Below are positions 55,927 to 64,000 of a DNA stretch of 64,000 nucleotides, piece after piece. The stretch is from the NCBI RefSeq assembly GCF_004197395.1, contig NZ_SELS01000028.1:1-64000 (forward strand), in the 5' to 3' direction. The notes under the pieces are model-generated. The model was given only the letters and a program-made list of their open reading frames with translations. It was not told the origin of the DNA and searched no databases. Within the stretch, counting starts at the first letter, position 1; each line of letters begins with the position of its first letter. Position numbers and translations under genes: made by a program. This DNA is from Paraburkholderia sp. UYCP14C (GTDB lineage: Bacteria > Pseudomonadota > Gammaproteobacteria > Burkholderiales > Burkholderiaceae).

Positions 55927-56012
55927 TTTGGCATCTGTGAGTCACGAGCCTGATGCCAGGGGGCAATAACTGACCGCTCACAATAGGCGTGCAAGGAGTC
56001 CGTGGCGGCACC

Positions 56013-56480
56013 TCAGTCCTTCTCAGGATACGCAATGTAACGGATGATCTTCCAGCTACCGTCAGGCTGGAGGCCGAATACATCGAGCCCGGTCTCGTCA
56101 TTGGACTGTTGTTTGCCGTTCATGGTGACGGTCGATCTCCAGGTCAAGCGCACGATCGCGAGGTCACCGGAGACAATGATCTCTTTGATTTTAAGGTCGT
56201 AATGAAGCGATTGCGTTGTGTCGGCCAGCGCATGATGGAGACGGGCACAGAGTAACGGGTAGGTCCGCTCGGGTGCGCCATAGAAATCGTAGCGAAGATC
56301 GGGAGCGAAGAGGTCGCAGATATGTGCTGCACGTCGCGCATTGAAGTCTGCCCGCCACTGAGCCAGAGCGTGACGAATGGTGCTCGCGGGATCCGTGTCG
56401 ACTGGCGCTGCATTCAGCGCACAGGGGAGAGCGGTGACGATAACAGCGGCCGTGGCTATGCGGCGAATCAGTCGAGTCAT
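56013..56480 (-). CDS. Secreted SnoaL/NTF2-like protein
   Basis: The 155-residue protein has a signal peptide (MTRLIRRIATAAVIVTALPCALNA) and a SnoaL-type cone fold: TIRHALAQWRADFNARRAAHICDLFAPDLRYDFYG, then IVSGDLAIVRLTWRSTV and DGSWKIIRYIAYPEKD. Family members act as isomerases, dehydratases or calcium/calmodulin-like association domains. The ATG at 56480 has AGAGGAG upstream. No operon partner; substrate unknown. Confidence 0.82.
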   Translation of the reverse strand: MTRLIRRIATAAVIVTALPCALNAAPVDTDPASTIRHALAQWRADFNARRAAHICDLFAPDLRYDFYGAPERTYPLLCARLHHALADTTQSLHYDLKIKEIIVSGDLAIVRLTWRSTVTMNGKQQSNDETGLDVFGLQPDGSWKIIRYIAYPEKD

Positions 56481-56767
56481 TTGGGCTCCTCTTGGATGAA
56501 TGTCGAGCACCTGTTCGGGTTCCCCGGATAACCTTATGGCACTCTACTACTGTCGGTGCTGAAACAGCTCCCTTCACTCCGGCTCTGCAGCTTCGATGGC
56601 ATCACGAACGCTGTGAGGTGCTTGAGAGGCCAGGGGCCAATGGGCGAAGTCCAATCATCTTTTGAGTGATGTATGGCATTCGCCTTGACCTCGTTTACGT
56701 CACGGTCTAAGTTGGGATGAAACAATCCCGATCGTGTGCGCGGCAGCCCGGTCACTGGAGTGGCTTC

Positions 56768-58411
56768 ATGACTTCGTTTTTAACGATTAGCCAGCGGGGT
56801 GCTTGCGGCACGCTCGCGATTCTGCTCGCGGCATGCGGCGGCAGCATCAATTCGGTCAGTCCGGTCAATCAGGCGATTCCGCCGGCGATTCAGCAGATCA
56901 TGGCCAAGCCGGCTTACAAGGGTTCCACCTGGTCGCTGCGGGTCGTCGATCTCGACTCGGGGAGCGTCGTCTACGACATGAATTCGAGCACGCCGCTGCT
57001 GATCGGCTCGGTGCGCAAGCTGTTTTCGGTCGGCGCCGCGTTGGACCAGTTGGGCGCGCAATACCAGTTCGTCACTCCCGTCTATGCACAGGGAACAGTG
57101 GACGCAACCGGTGCGCTGAACGGCAATCTGGTCCTTGTCGCAAGCGGGGATCTCACGATGGGCGGCCGCACCAACCCCGACGGCTCGGTGGCAATCAGCA
57201 GCTTCGACCATAACGAAGCCAATTCGCTCGGCGGCGCAATACTGACGCAACCGGACCCGCTGGCGGGCTACGCTTCGCTTGCCGCACAGATTGCCGCGGC
57301 GGGTATCAAGCGGATCAACGGTGAGGTCGTCGTAGACGACCGCCTGTTTCAGCCATTCGTTTTTCGTGGCGAATTCGCCGTGCGGCCGATCTTCGTCAAC
57401 GATGACGTCGTCGACGTCGTGATCGGTCAAGGTAGCCAGGGCACCGCAGCGCCGCTGAGCTCGCGCCCACTGTCGCAGGCGTTCTCGGTGCAATCGACGC
57501 TGGCCGTCGGTTCGCCCGGCTCGGAGCCGAACATCGAGTTGGCGCCCGAGTTGCCAACGTGTATTGGACAAACGGGCTGCACCGGCAGCGTCAGCGGCAA
57601 CATTCCGGTGGATTTCGTTCCTCCATTGACGAATCAGTATCCATTGATTAGAACATTCCGCATCACCGATCCGTCCAGCTATGCCCGCACCGTGTTGATC
57701 GAGGCATTGCAACGCGCGGGTGTCGTGGTGTCGGCTGCAGCCGTGGAGCCCAACCCTGTGCAGATCCTGCCGGCACCCGGCACCTATGCGAGTTCGTCAC
57801 GCGTCGCGCAACTGGTCTCCCCGACCTACGCGCAATACGCGAGGTTCATTCTGAAAGTCAGCTACAACATCGGCGCAGACACGAGCCTCGTCCTGTTCGG
57901 ACTCGCGAACAACGGCTCAACGACGATATCCGGCGCGCTCGTCGCAGAAAGCGGAGTACTGGCGAAGAAGTTCGGCGTACCGGTCGACCAGTTGCACTTC
58001 ATCGACGGAAGCGGAGGAGGCGATACGACCGCAACCGGCGTTTCGGTCACCGCGATGCTTGACGGCATGCGCGGCAGTGCGGTCTTTTCATCATATGTCG
58101 ATGCATTGCCGAACCTCGGTGTCGATGGTTCGCTTGCTACCGTGACCGCCTTCGAGGCCGACCCCACACTTGCGGGCGCACAGGGGCAGGTTCATGCGAA
58201 GACCGGGACGTTCGTCGCGGCAGCGACTGCTCCGGCTTCGGGAATCGTACTGAAGGGGCAAGCGCTGGCCGGCTACGTGGATGCGAAAAGCGGTCGGCGG
58301 CTTTCGTTCGCGCTGACCGTCAACAATGTGCCGATCAATGGCATCCCTGACGTGGTGAACGTATTCCAGGACGAAGGAACCATCGCGGCAACGATCTGGA
58401 AACTGCAATAG
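56768..58411 (+). CDS. D-alanyl-D-alanine carboxypeptidase/endopeptidase, S13 (DacB/PBP4-like) lipoprotein
   Basis: The 547-residue protein has a lipobox (LLAAC, Cys near residue 24) and the three penicillin-binding motifs: Ser-x2-Lys in GSVRKLFS near 79, Ser-x-Asn as SYN in LKVSYNIGADTSL and Lys-Thr-Gly in HAKTGTF. DacB trims peptidoglycan stem peptides or cross-links in the periplasm. The start at 56768 has GGAG seven bases upstream; an earlier in-frame ATG at 56717 lacks one. Peptidases of this family are usually soluble; the lipoprotein form is less common. Confidence 0.9.
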   Translation: MTSFLTISQRGACGTLAILLAACGGSINSVSPVNQAIPPAIQQIMAKPAYKGSTWSLRVVDLDSGSVVYDMNSSTPLLIGSVRKLFSVGAALDQLGAQYQFVTPVYAQGTVDATGALNGNLVLVASGDLTMGGRTNPDGSVAISSFDHNEANSLGGAILTQPDPLAGYASLAAQIAAAGIKRINGEVVVDDRLFQPFVFRGEFAVRPIFVNDDVVDVVIGQGSQGTAAPLSSRPLSQAFSVQSTLAVGSPGSEPNIELAPELPTCIGQTGCTGSVSGNIPVDFVPPLTNQYPLIRTFRITDPSSYARTVLIEALQRAGVVVSAAAVEPNPVQILPAPGTYASSSRVAQLVSPTYAQYARFILKVSYNIGADTSLVLFGLANNGSTTISGALVAESGVLAKKFGVPVDQLHFIDGSGGGDTTATGVSVTAMLDGMRGSAVFSSYVDALPNLGVDGSLATVTAFEADPTLAGAQGQVHAKTGTFVAAATAPASGIVLKGQALAGYVDAKSGRRLSFALTVNNVPINGIPDVVNVFQDEGTIAATIWKLQ

Positions 58412-58542
58412 GGGAAAGGGCGGCAGCAGGTGATTCGAGTTTCGGGGAATCCTGCCTGCCGCCGGCGTGCAGTCGTAAGCACATCATCGAGATCGGTGAC
58501 GAGAGCCATTGCGATAACCGTCCCCGGTGACAACGCCCCGAC

Positions 58543-58917
58543 TCAGACGTCTTCCCCGTCAGCAAATACACCGTTCTCCGGCTCCGTCTGCTCGACGTCA
58601 ACGCATTGCACACGCCAGTGACCGCTGATCAGGCTGCGGCCGCGTTCGGCGCACCACTGCACGCGGCCGATCTCGCCTTCGAACGGCCCGTCGACCTGGT
58701 TCAGATCGAGCCCCTCCAGCACGCAGACCGGCGCCGAGCTATGCGGCGCGCACACGAGCGTATTGCCGCAATCCACATGCAACTCGCCCCATTCGGGCAA
58801 CTCGAGCCCGAAATGACCTTCGCGCGACCATTGCCGCGTGTCCTTGTCGAGCCAGAGAATGGCGAAGGCCATCGGGTTGACACGATCGAACGTGTCGAGA
58901 TGAACGGTCAAACGCAT
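58543..58917 (-). CDS. Hypothetical protein (124 residues)
   Basis: The protein begins MRLTVHLDTFDRVNPMAFAILWLD and is acidic near the C terminus (VDVEQTEPENGVFADGEDV). GGAGAC lies seven bases before the ATG. I recognise no family. The Trp-rich first half (LWLD, WSREGHFGLELPEWGELHVDCG) suggests a small beta-rich cytoplasmic protein. It is on the same strand as the downstream cytochrome gene and 87 bases from it. Confidence 0.65.
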   Translation of the reverse strand: MRLTVHLDTFDRVNPMAFAILWLDKDTRQWSREGHFGLELPEWGELHVDCGNTLVCAPHSSAPVCVLEGLDLNQVDGPFEGEIGRVQWCAERGRSLISGHWRVQCVDVEQTEPENGVFADGEDV

Positions 58918-59004
58918 GACAAGTCTCCGCAACGTAAACGACTGATTCGCATTGCCGCCGACATCGCGCGTCGGCGGCGGCCCCGATGCATGCGCATCGA
59001 GTCA

Positions 59005-59331
59005 CTATTGGCTAAGTACCCATTGCACGAGCGTGTGCGCGTCCTCCGCCGATAGCGGGCCGCCGCGCTCGGCCGCCGGCGGCATCGGCGTATCGCCCCA
59101 GTGCGCCTTGCCGCCGAGCCGCAGCTTGTGCTCGAGCATCGTCTGCGCGTTCGGCACGTTGCGATAGCGTTCGGCGATCTGCTGGAACGACGGCGCGAGA
59201 AACGGCGCATCGTGCGTATGGCAAAACATGCAGTGCTGCTGATCGACGAGCGCGCTCGGCTCGGGTTCGCCATAGGCGACGCCGGCGCTCAGCGCGCACA
59301 CGAGCAGACAATTTCTGATTCGCGTAATCAC
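59005..59331 (-). CDS. Small class I c-type cytochrome
   Basis: The 108-residue protein has a signal peptide (about 1-21, ending VAYG), a heme site CMFCH near residue 34 and a likely axial Met in DTPMPP near 81. It would carry electrons in the periplasm. It is divergent from the zinc dehydrogenase, and an FNR-type box lies between them, so it is probably made under low oxygen. The hypothetical protein at 58543 follows on the same strand. Confidence 0.88.
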   Translation of the reverse strand: MITRIRNCLLVCALSAGVAYGEPEPSALVDQQHCMFCHTHDAPFLAPSFQQIAERYRNVPNAQTMLEHKLRLGGKAHWGDTPMPPAAERGGPLSAEDAHTLVQWVLSQ

Positions 59332-59388
59332 GGCACGTCCTCCCGTATCAGGAATAAGATCAGTCTACGGCCGACAAAACGGCCCTTG

Positions 59389-59402
59389 TTGACCTCGATC
59401 AA
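59389..59402. promoter_or_regulatory. FNR-type box
   Basis: TTGACCTCGATCAA matches TTGAY-N4-RTCAA with only the fifth base different from TTGAT. It lies 58 bases upstream of the cytochrome start and 122 bases upstream of the dehydrogenase start. The FNR-type regulator gene in this window keeps the Glu-x2-Ser-Arg residues that read TTGA. Confidence 0.65.
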
Positions 59403-59523
59403 ACGGTGCACGGCAGGGGGCGATTGCGCGACACAATGGCGCGCCTATGCTGGTGAGGCGGTGCACGCGGCGGCCGGTCACGGCGACAGCGCGGCGCCGC
59501 CCACGCGTCCGAAGGAGAACCCA

Positions 59524-60513
59524 ATGCGAGCGATGGTGTTCGACGGCAGCTCGGCGACGCTGAGCGAGCGGGTAGTGCCGGATCCGCAGCCCGGTGCCGG
59601 CGAGATCCTGATCGACGTTCATGCTTGCGGTGTGTGCCGCACGGACCTGCATCTGGTCGACCGCGAGCTGGAGCATCCGAAGCGGCCGGTGATTCCCGGT
59701 CACGAAATCGTCGGCGTGGTGGCCGGATTGGGCGCGGGCGTCAGCGGTTTCGCGGTGGGCGAGCGGGTCGGCGTGCCATGGGTCGGGCGCACCTGCGGTC
59801 ACTGCCGCTACTGTCTGTCCGCCCGCGAAAATCTCTGCGACGACGCCCGCTTCACCGGCTACACGATCGACGGCGGCTACGCCGAGCGCACGGTCGCCGA
59901 TAGCCGCTACTGCTTTCATCTGCCGCCGCACTACAGCGATATCGAGGCCGCGCCGTTGCTGTGCGCGGGTCTGATCGGCTATCGCACGTTGAGCATGGCG
60001 GGCGACGCCGAACGGATCGGCATCTACGGCTTCGGCGCGGCCGCGCATCTGGTCGCGCAGGTCGCGCGTCATCAGCAGCGCACCGTGTATGCGTTCACGC
60101 GTCCCGGCGATCACGCGGCCCAGCAACTCGCGCTGCGCCTCGGCGCGGTCTGGGCCGGCGGCAGCGACGAGGCACCGCCCAGCGAACTCGACGCGGCGCT
60201 GCTGTTCGCGCCGGTCGGCGCACTGGTGCCGCTGGCGTTGCAGGCGGTCGCCAAAGGCGGCGTGGTGGTATGCGGCGGCATTCATATGAGCGCGATTCCG
60301 TCGTTCCCGTACGCGTTTTTGTGGGGCGAGCGACGCGTCGTGTCGGTCGCGAATCTGACCCGCGACGATGGGCTCGCGTTCATGCGCTGCGCCGCCGAGA
60401 TCCGGCTCGCGATCGAGAGGACCACCTATGCTTTGCGCGACGCCAACCGTGCGCTCGACGATCTGCGCAACGGCAGGCTGACCGGCGCGGCCGTGCTGTC
60501 GATCCGCCCGTGA
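59524..60513 (+). CDS. Zinc-dependent alcohol dehydrogenase, class of propanol-preferring enzymes
   Basis: The 329-residue protein has catalytic-zinc residues in CGVCRTDLH and PGHEIVG, the structural-zinc cluster CGHCRYCLSARENLC (about 96-110), and a Rossmann loop IGIYGFGAAAHLVAQ near 162 that reads GFGAAA instead of the usual GxGxxG. It oxidises or reduces simple alcohols. GGAG lies upstream. With an FNR box in the divergent promoter it fits an anaerobic or low-oxygen role, as in lxa-type loci of Burkholderia. Confidence 0.87.
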   Translation: MRAMVFDGSSATLSERVVPDPQPGAGEILIDVHACGVCRTDLHLVDRELEHPKRPVIPGHEIVGVVAGLGAGVSGFAVGERVGVPWVGRTCGHCRYCLSARENLCDDARFTGYTIDGGYAERTVADSRYCFHLPPHYSDIEAAPLLCAGLIGYRTLSMAGDAERIGIYGFGAAAHLVAQVARHQQRTVYAFTRPGDHAAQQLALRLGAVWAGGSDEAPPSELDAALLFAPVGALVPLALQAVAKGGVVVCGGIHMSAIPSFPYAFLWGERRVVSVANLTRDDGLAFMRCAAEIRLAIERTTYALRDANRALDDLRNGRLTGAAVLSIRP

Positions 60514-60535
60514 TCCGCTCGCGGGCCGTTGGCGC

Positions 60536-60549
60536 TTGATGCAGATCAA
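60536..60549. promoter_or_regulatory. FNR box, perfect match
   Basis: TTGATGCAGATCAA is an exact TTGAT-N4-ATCAA FNR/ANR site. It lies 123 bases upstream of the two-domain universal stress protein gene, between it and the dehydrogenase gene. Confidence 0.75.
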
Positions 60550-60671
60550 GCCGCCCGCCGCGCCGGCGTTCATCATGTAAGTGCGAACCGTTGGGGTCGC
60601 CGTCGCCGGCCGACGCGTAGAGCGACGCGACCGACGCGCCGCCGCGCGGTGCGACGATCCGAGGAACACTG

Positions 60672-61673
60672 ATGAACACTGCTGCCGAGCGCAACACCTT
60701 CCACCGCGTGATGATCGCGTCCGCGGGCGGCACCGGACTGCCGTCCGGCACGCGCATCGCCAGGCAGTTCGCCGCCGCGGATGCGCGCTTTCGTCTCGTC
60801 GATATCGTCTGCAACCCGGCCGCGCGTTATCCGACGCTGATGCTCGGCTATCCCGACTGGTGCGAGGCGCATCGCGCGATGCTGCACGGCGCGCAGGCCG
60901 CGCTGCGCGACGCGGTGCTCGCGTTGCACGGCATCGTCGCGGCGACCGATGCGGAGATCGTGGATCTCAGCGCGCTGCATCAGGGCGCGGCCGAAGCGCT
61001 GGCTCACACGGCGAAGCAATGGGACGCGGATCTGGTCGTGGTGGCCGCGCATTCGCGCGAACATCGCTGGGACGGCCGCATCGATCCCGAGGAACTGGTC
61101 GCGTCGATAGGGCGCCCGGTCCTGTACATGCCGGCGGGGTCGACCGACGCGAGCGATGCGTCGGCGGTGAGCCGCGTGCTGGTTGCGATCGACGGCAGCG
61201 ACACAGCGCTCGACGCGTTGCGCACCGCGCTCGCGGTCGCGCCGCCCGACGCGCGCATCAAGGTCGTCTACGCGGCCGACGACCGGTTCGCGTGGTGCGA
61301 ATGGCTGCCGTTCGAAGTCGTGTCGCAGCATCGCATCGATGTGTTGCGGCGCGGCGCGACGATGCTCGACCAAAGCGGGCGCGCGGCCGAAACCGCGTTG
61401 CTCGAGTTCGACGACGATTCCGGCGATGCGTCGAGCGCGATTCTCGACGAAGCGCAACGCTGGCACGCGGACCTGATCGTGATGGGTTCGCACGGTATGC
61501 GCGGCGCGCCGCATCCATTGCCGGGCCACGTGACGTCGCGCACCTTGCGCGACGCGGCGTGTCCGGTGCTCGTGTGTCCGCGCGGCGCGTCGTCGTTGCG
61601 GACGGACGCGGTGCCGCGCGGCGAGTTCGCGCAGCCCTACCCCGGCAGCGCGGGCGGGCTCATTTATCTGTAA
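60672..61673 (+). CDS. Tandem universal stress protein (two Usp domains)
   Basis: The 333-residue protein has two Usp domains. The N-terminal one (1-150) is degenerate. The C-terminal one (about 170-315) has VLVAIDGSDTALDAL and VMGSHGMRGAPHPLPGHVTSRTL, close to the ATP-binding G-x2-G-x9-G-S/T motif, with His after the last Gly. Tandem Usp proteins help survival under low oxygen or energy stress. A perfect FNR box upstream supports that. Followed after 50 bases by a single-domain Usp. Confidence 0.88.
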   Translation: MNTAAERNTFHRVMIASAGGTGLPSGTRIARQFAAADARFRLVDIVCNPAARYPTLMLGYPDWCEAHRAMLHGAQAALRDAVLALHGIVAATDAEIVDLSALHQGAAEALAHTAKQWDADLVVVAAHSREHRWDGRIDPEELVASIGRPVLYMPAGSTDASDASAVSRVLVAIDGSDTALDALRTALAVAPPDARIKVVYAADDRFAWCEWLPFEVVSQHRIDVLRRGATMLDQSGRAAETALLEFDDDSGDASSAILDEAQRWHADLIVMGSHGMRGAPHPLPGHVTSRTLRDAACPVLVCPRGASSLRTDAVPRGEFAQPYPGSAGGLIYL

Positions 61674-61723
61674 CAGGGGCGCGTCACGCGCATTGACAAA
61701 TCCAACCTCAGTGGAGAATCGGC

Positions 61724-62194
61724 ATGTACCAGCATATCCTCGTCGCGCTCGACGGCAGCAGCTTCTCGAAACGCGCGCTGAAAGAAGCGGTGAATCTCGC
61801 CGGGTTGACGAAGGGCGTCGTGCATCCGGTCTATGTGGTCGACAAGACGCCGATCTTTTCCTATGCCGGCTATTACGATCCGATTACGCTCGTCGACGCA
61901 TTGCGTAAGGACGGCCACTCGGTGCTCGACGAGGCCGAACAGGCCTGCGCCGCCGCCGGCGTGCCTTGCCGCCCCGAACTGATCGAGTCGGAGAGCCTGT
62001 CCGACGATGTCGCCACTATCGTGTTGCGCCACGGGGAGCAGATCCACGCCGATCTGCTCGTGCTGGGCACGCATGGTCGGCGCGGCGTGCAGCGTCTGGT
62101 GATCGGCAGCGTGGCGGAGCGGGTGCTGCGTTTCTCGCGCTGTCCGGTGTTGCTGATGCGCGAGCGGAGCGCCGACGAAGCGCCCGCCGAGTAG
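61724..62194 (+). CDS. Universal stress protein UspA family
   Basis: The 156-residue protein starts HILVALDGSSFSKRALKEAVNLA and ends with the ATP-binding motif GTHGRRGVQRLVIGSVAERVLRFS, a full G-x2-G-x9-G-S, so it should bind ATP. Single-domain Usp proteins modulate stress survival. GGAG is eight bases upstream. It is probably in the same operon as the preceding tandem Usp. Confidence 0.9.
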   Translation: MYQHILVALDGSSFSKRALKEAVNLAGLTKGVVHPVYVVDKTPIFSYAGYYDPITLVDALRKDGHSVLDEAEQACAAAGVPCRPELIESESLSDDVATIVLRHGEQIHADLLVLGTHGRRGVQRLVIGSVAERVLRFSRCPVLLMRERSADEAPAE

Positions 62195-62227
62195 TCCGCG
62201 ACAGCGGGGCGCGGCAGCGCGTGAGCA

Positions 62228-63328
62228 TTACACGAGCGCGTCGGCCGGTATCTGGATCGAGATCCTGAAACCATGGCCCGGCGAGCTGGTGAACGACACA
62301 TTGCCGCGCAACTGGCGAACGCGTTCGCGAATGCCAAGCAAACCGAACGAATTGGTTCCCTGCGGCTGATCGAGTGCGACACCGACGCCGTCATCCTCGA
62401 TATCGAGCGATACGATGGGGCCCGTGCCGGCCATCTCGATGCGTACGCGCCTCGCCTTGGCGTGCCGCGCGACGTTCGTCAACGCCTCCTGAACGATGCG
62501 AAACAGCGCTGTCGCCGCGAACTCGCCGCATACCGGCTCGGCCGGTTCGAGGTGCACGCTCGAGAGCACGTTATAGCGCTTGGTGAAGTCTTCGGCGAGC
62601 CAGTCGAGCGCGGCGGCGAGTCCGAGGTCATCGAGCAGCGGGGGCCGAAGATCGGCGGCGATGCGCCGCAGCGAAGCGGCCATCCAGTCGATCTGCTTTT
62701 GCAGTTCCTGCGTCTGCGTCGCGAGCGGCTCGGTGTCGGCCTGTTTAGTCAGCTTCGCTTCGAGCAGCACGACGCTCATTTTCAGCGCGGTCAGCCGTTG
62801 GCCGAGATCGTCGTGCAGTTCGCGCGCAATGCGTTTCTGCTCGTTTTCACGAGCGATCTGCACGTGCGTGGATACCTGATCCGCGCGTTCGAGTTCCGCG
62901 AGGCGCATGCGCTCGGTCAGGTCGCGGGTGATCTTGGCGAAGCCGAGCAACGCGCCCGACGCATCGTGCACGGCGGAAACGACCACGTTGGCCCAGAAGC
63001 GCGAGCCATCGCGACGCACGCGCCAGCCCTCGTCCTCCGCACGGCCTACGGTCGCGGCGGTTTCCAATTCGCGGGCGGGCTTGCCGGCCGCGATGTCTTC
63101 GGGGGTATAGAACTTCGAGAAGTGCTGGCCGATGATCTCTTCGGGCGTGTAGCCCTTGATGCGCTGTGCGCCGGGATTCCAGCTCGTGACACGGCCGGCG
63201 GGATCCAGCATGAAGATCGCGTAGTCCTGCACCGCTTCGATCAGCATGAAATAGCGATCCTCGACGGGCACCTCCGCCCCGGACGCCGTACCGGTGAAGC
63301 GCAAAGACTCGCCACTCGACACACTCAT
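62228..63328 (-). CDS. PAS-domain sensor histidine kinase (NarX/DegS type)
   Basis: The 366-residue protein is cytoplasmic, with no membrane helices. A PAS domain covers about 24-145 (DYAIFMLDPAGRVTSWNPGAQRIKGYTPEEIIG), then the HisKA_3 dimerisation motif IARELHDDLGQRL with the phosphorylated His near 168, and an ATPase domain with IVQEALTNVARHAKA, DDGVGV and FGLLGIRERV. GGAGGAG precedes the ATG at 63328. No response regulator is in the window; its partner may be just outside. The PAS likely senses oxygen or redox state, given the FNR neighbour. Confidence 0.9.
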   Translation of the reverse strand: MSVSSGESLRFTGTASGAEVPVEDRYFMLIEAVQDYAIFMLDPAGRVTSWNPGAQRIKGYTPEEIIGQHFSKFYTPEDIAAGKPARELETAATVGRAEDEGWRVRRDGSRFWANVVVSAVHDASGALLGFAKITRDLTERMRLAELERADQVSTHVQIARENEQKRIARELHDDLGQRLTALKMSVVLLEAKLTKQADTEPLATQTQELQKQIDWMAASLRRIAADLRPPLLDDLGLAAALDWLAEDFTKRYNVLSSVHLEPAEPVCGEFAATALFRIVQEALTNVARHAKARRVRIEMAGTGPIVSLDIEDDGVGVALDQPQGTNSFGLLGIRERVRQLRGNVSFTSSPGHGFRISIQIPADALV

Positions 63329-63451
63329 CGCTCCTCCACGCGGTCGCGCAAGGTCGCGCACCGCATCGCACTGAGTTATATCAGGTCAGGAGCGCCGGTT
63401 CCACCCGGCATGTCCCGCGAACGAACGCGAGGCGAGCGTCGCGCCGGCCGC

Positions 63452-64000
63452 TCAGACGCGAGCCAGTCTTTCCGCGTCTTCGATGCGAATCGTTTTGCCG
63501 TTCGCCTTGACGAGGCGCTCGCGCTGGAACTTCGAGAACATCCGGCTTACGGTTTCGAGCTTCATGCCCAGAAAGCAGCCGATTTCCTCGCGCGTCATGC
63601 GCAGATGAAACTCCGCCGCGGAAAAGCCGCGCGCCTTGAAGCGTTTCGACAGGTTCAGCAGAAACGTCGCGACGCGCTGTTCGGCGGTCATCGTGCCGAG
63701 CAGCATCATCTGGCTCGATTCGCGCACGATCTCGCCGCTCATCATCTGGTAGATGTGATGTTGCATCGGCTTGATCTCGCGACAGATCGTCTCGAGCTGC
63801 GCGAACGGAATGATGCACACGACGCTGTCTTCCAGCGCGATCGCATCGCAATTCTGCTTGCCCTCGCCGATCCCGTCGAGGCCGAGCGAGTCGCCGGCAA
63901 TCTGGAAGCCGGTCACGTGCTCGCGGCCGTCGCGATGCATCACCACCGTCTTGAACGACCCGGCGCGGATCGCGTAGATGCTATGAAACGCGTCGCCCGC
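63452..64000 (-). CDS. Crp/Fnr-family regulator, FNR type (5' end cut by window)
   Basis: The gene runs off the window at 64000. The visible part holds the end of the cyclic-nucleotide-like domain (GDAFHSIYAIRAGSFKTVV), the long dimer helix, and the helix-turn-helix MTREEIGCFLGMKLETVSRMFSKF with Glu-x2-Ser-Arg, the residues by which FNR reads TTGA. The N-terminal Cys cluster, if present, is outside. It likely acts on the two FNR boxes in the preceding 5 kb. It is followed by the histidine kinase on the same strand, after 123 bases. Confidence 0.9.
   Translation of the reverse strand, partial: AGDAFHSIYAIRAGSFKTVVMHRDGREHVTGFQIAGDSLGLDGIGEGKQNCDAIALEDSVVCIIPFAQLETICREIKPMQHHIYQMMSGEIVRESSQMMLLGTMTAEQRVATFLLNLSKRFKARGFSAAEFHLRMTREEIGCFLGMKLETVSRMFSKFQRERLVKANGKTIRIEDAERLARV

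Overview
The window looks like a chromosome segment of a high-GC betaproteobacterium, most likely Burkholderia or Paraburkholderia. This rests on GC-rich third codon positions, a complete benzoate operon in the Burkholderia/Pseudomonas style, several LysR, AraC and GntR regulators beside catabolic operons, and an FNR/universal-stress-protein region. No rRNA, tRNA, CRISPR array or intact transposase was seen. Genus assignment is inference.

Layout. 1-1.6 kb is gene-poor and less GC-rich, holding one hexapeptide acetyltransferase. 1.6-8.05 kb is the benzoate module: a divergent CatR/BenM-type regulator, then benABCD (translationally coupled at two junctions) and benE, together importing benzoate and converting it to catechol. 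An ATAC-N7-GTAT operator lies next to the regulator, and a 47-codon leader ORF and a hairpin precede benA. 8.06-13.4 kb (minus strand) is a tetR-hlyD-ATPase-permease-outer membrane factor operon in which most start and stop codons overlap, a tripartite ABC exporter. 13.8-18.5 kb has a dihydroneopterin-aldolase-like gene and an AraC regulator divergent from a dehydrogenase/permease pair. 19-27 kb has kup, a phospholipase C-family lipoprotein, a periplasmic trehalase and an MFS exporter.

27.2-36.8 kb is a nine-gene catabolic block: a spermidine/putrescine-type ABC importer with two paralogous Tat-exported binding proteins, an M24 creatinase-like hydrolase with altered metal ligands, a prolidase-like amidohydrolase, a LysR regulator and an asparaginase-type Ntn hydrolase. 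It looks like uptake and stepwise cleavage of an unknown amide or peptide. 36.9-45.8 kb is a hexonate module: a GntR regulator with two matching operators, a zinc dehydrogenase, a tagaturonate-reductase-like enzyme, an MFS carrier and altronate dehydratase, followed by two flavin-dependent 2-hydroxyacid oxidases. It resembles L-galactonate catabolism through tagaturonate, altronate and 2-keto-3-deoxygluconate.

46-47.5 kb encodes a DUF4142 protein, a cupredoxin and an ECF sigma factor. 47.6-53.95 kb (minus strand) is a seven-gene lipid-type operon (Cys-nucleophile alpha/beta hydrolase, acetoacetate-decarboxylase-fold protein, three small membrane proteins, patatin, GMC oxidoreductase) with overlapping starts and stops. 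54.6-55.9 kb carries a stand-alone TIR-domain protein with the catalytic glutamate, in a less GC-rich stretch rich in inverted repeats; it is the best candidate here for an undescribed defence or signalling effector. 56-64 kb has a SnoaL-like protein, a DacB-type carboxypeptidase and a low-oxygen/stress block (cytochrome c, zinc dehydrogenase, two universal stress proteins, a PAS histidine kinase and a truncated FNR-type regulator) with two FNR boxes.
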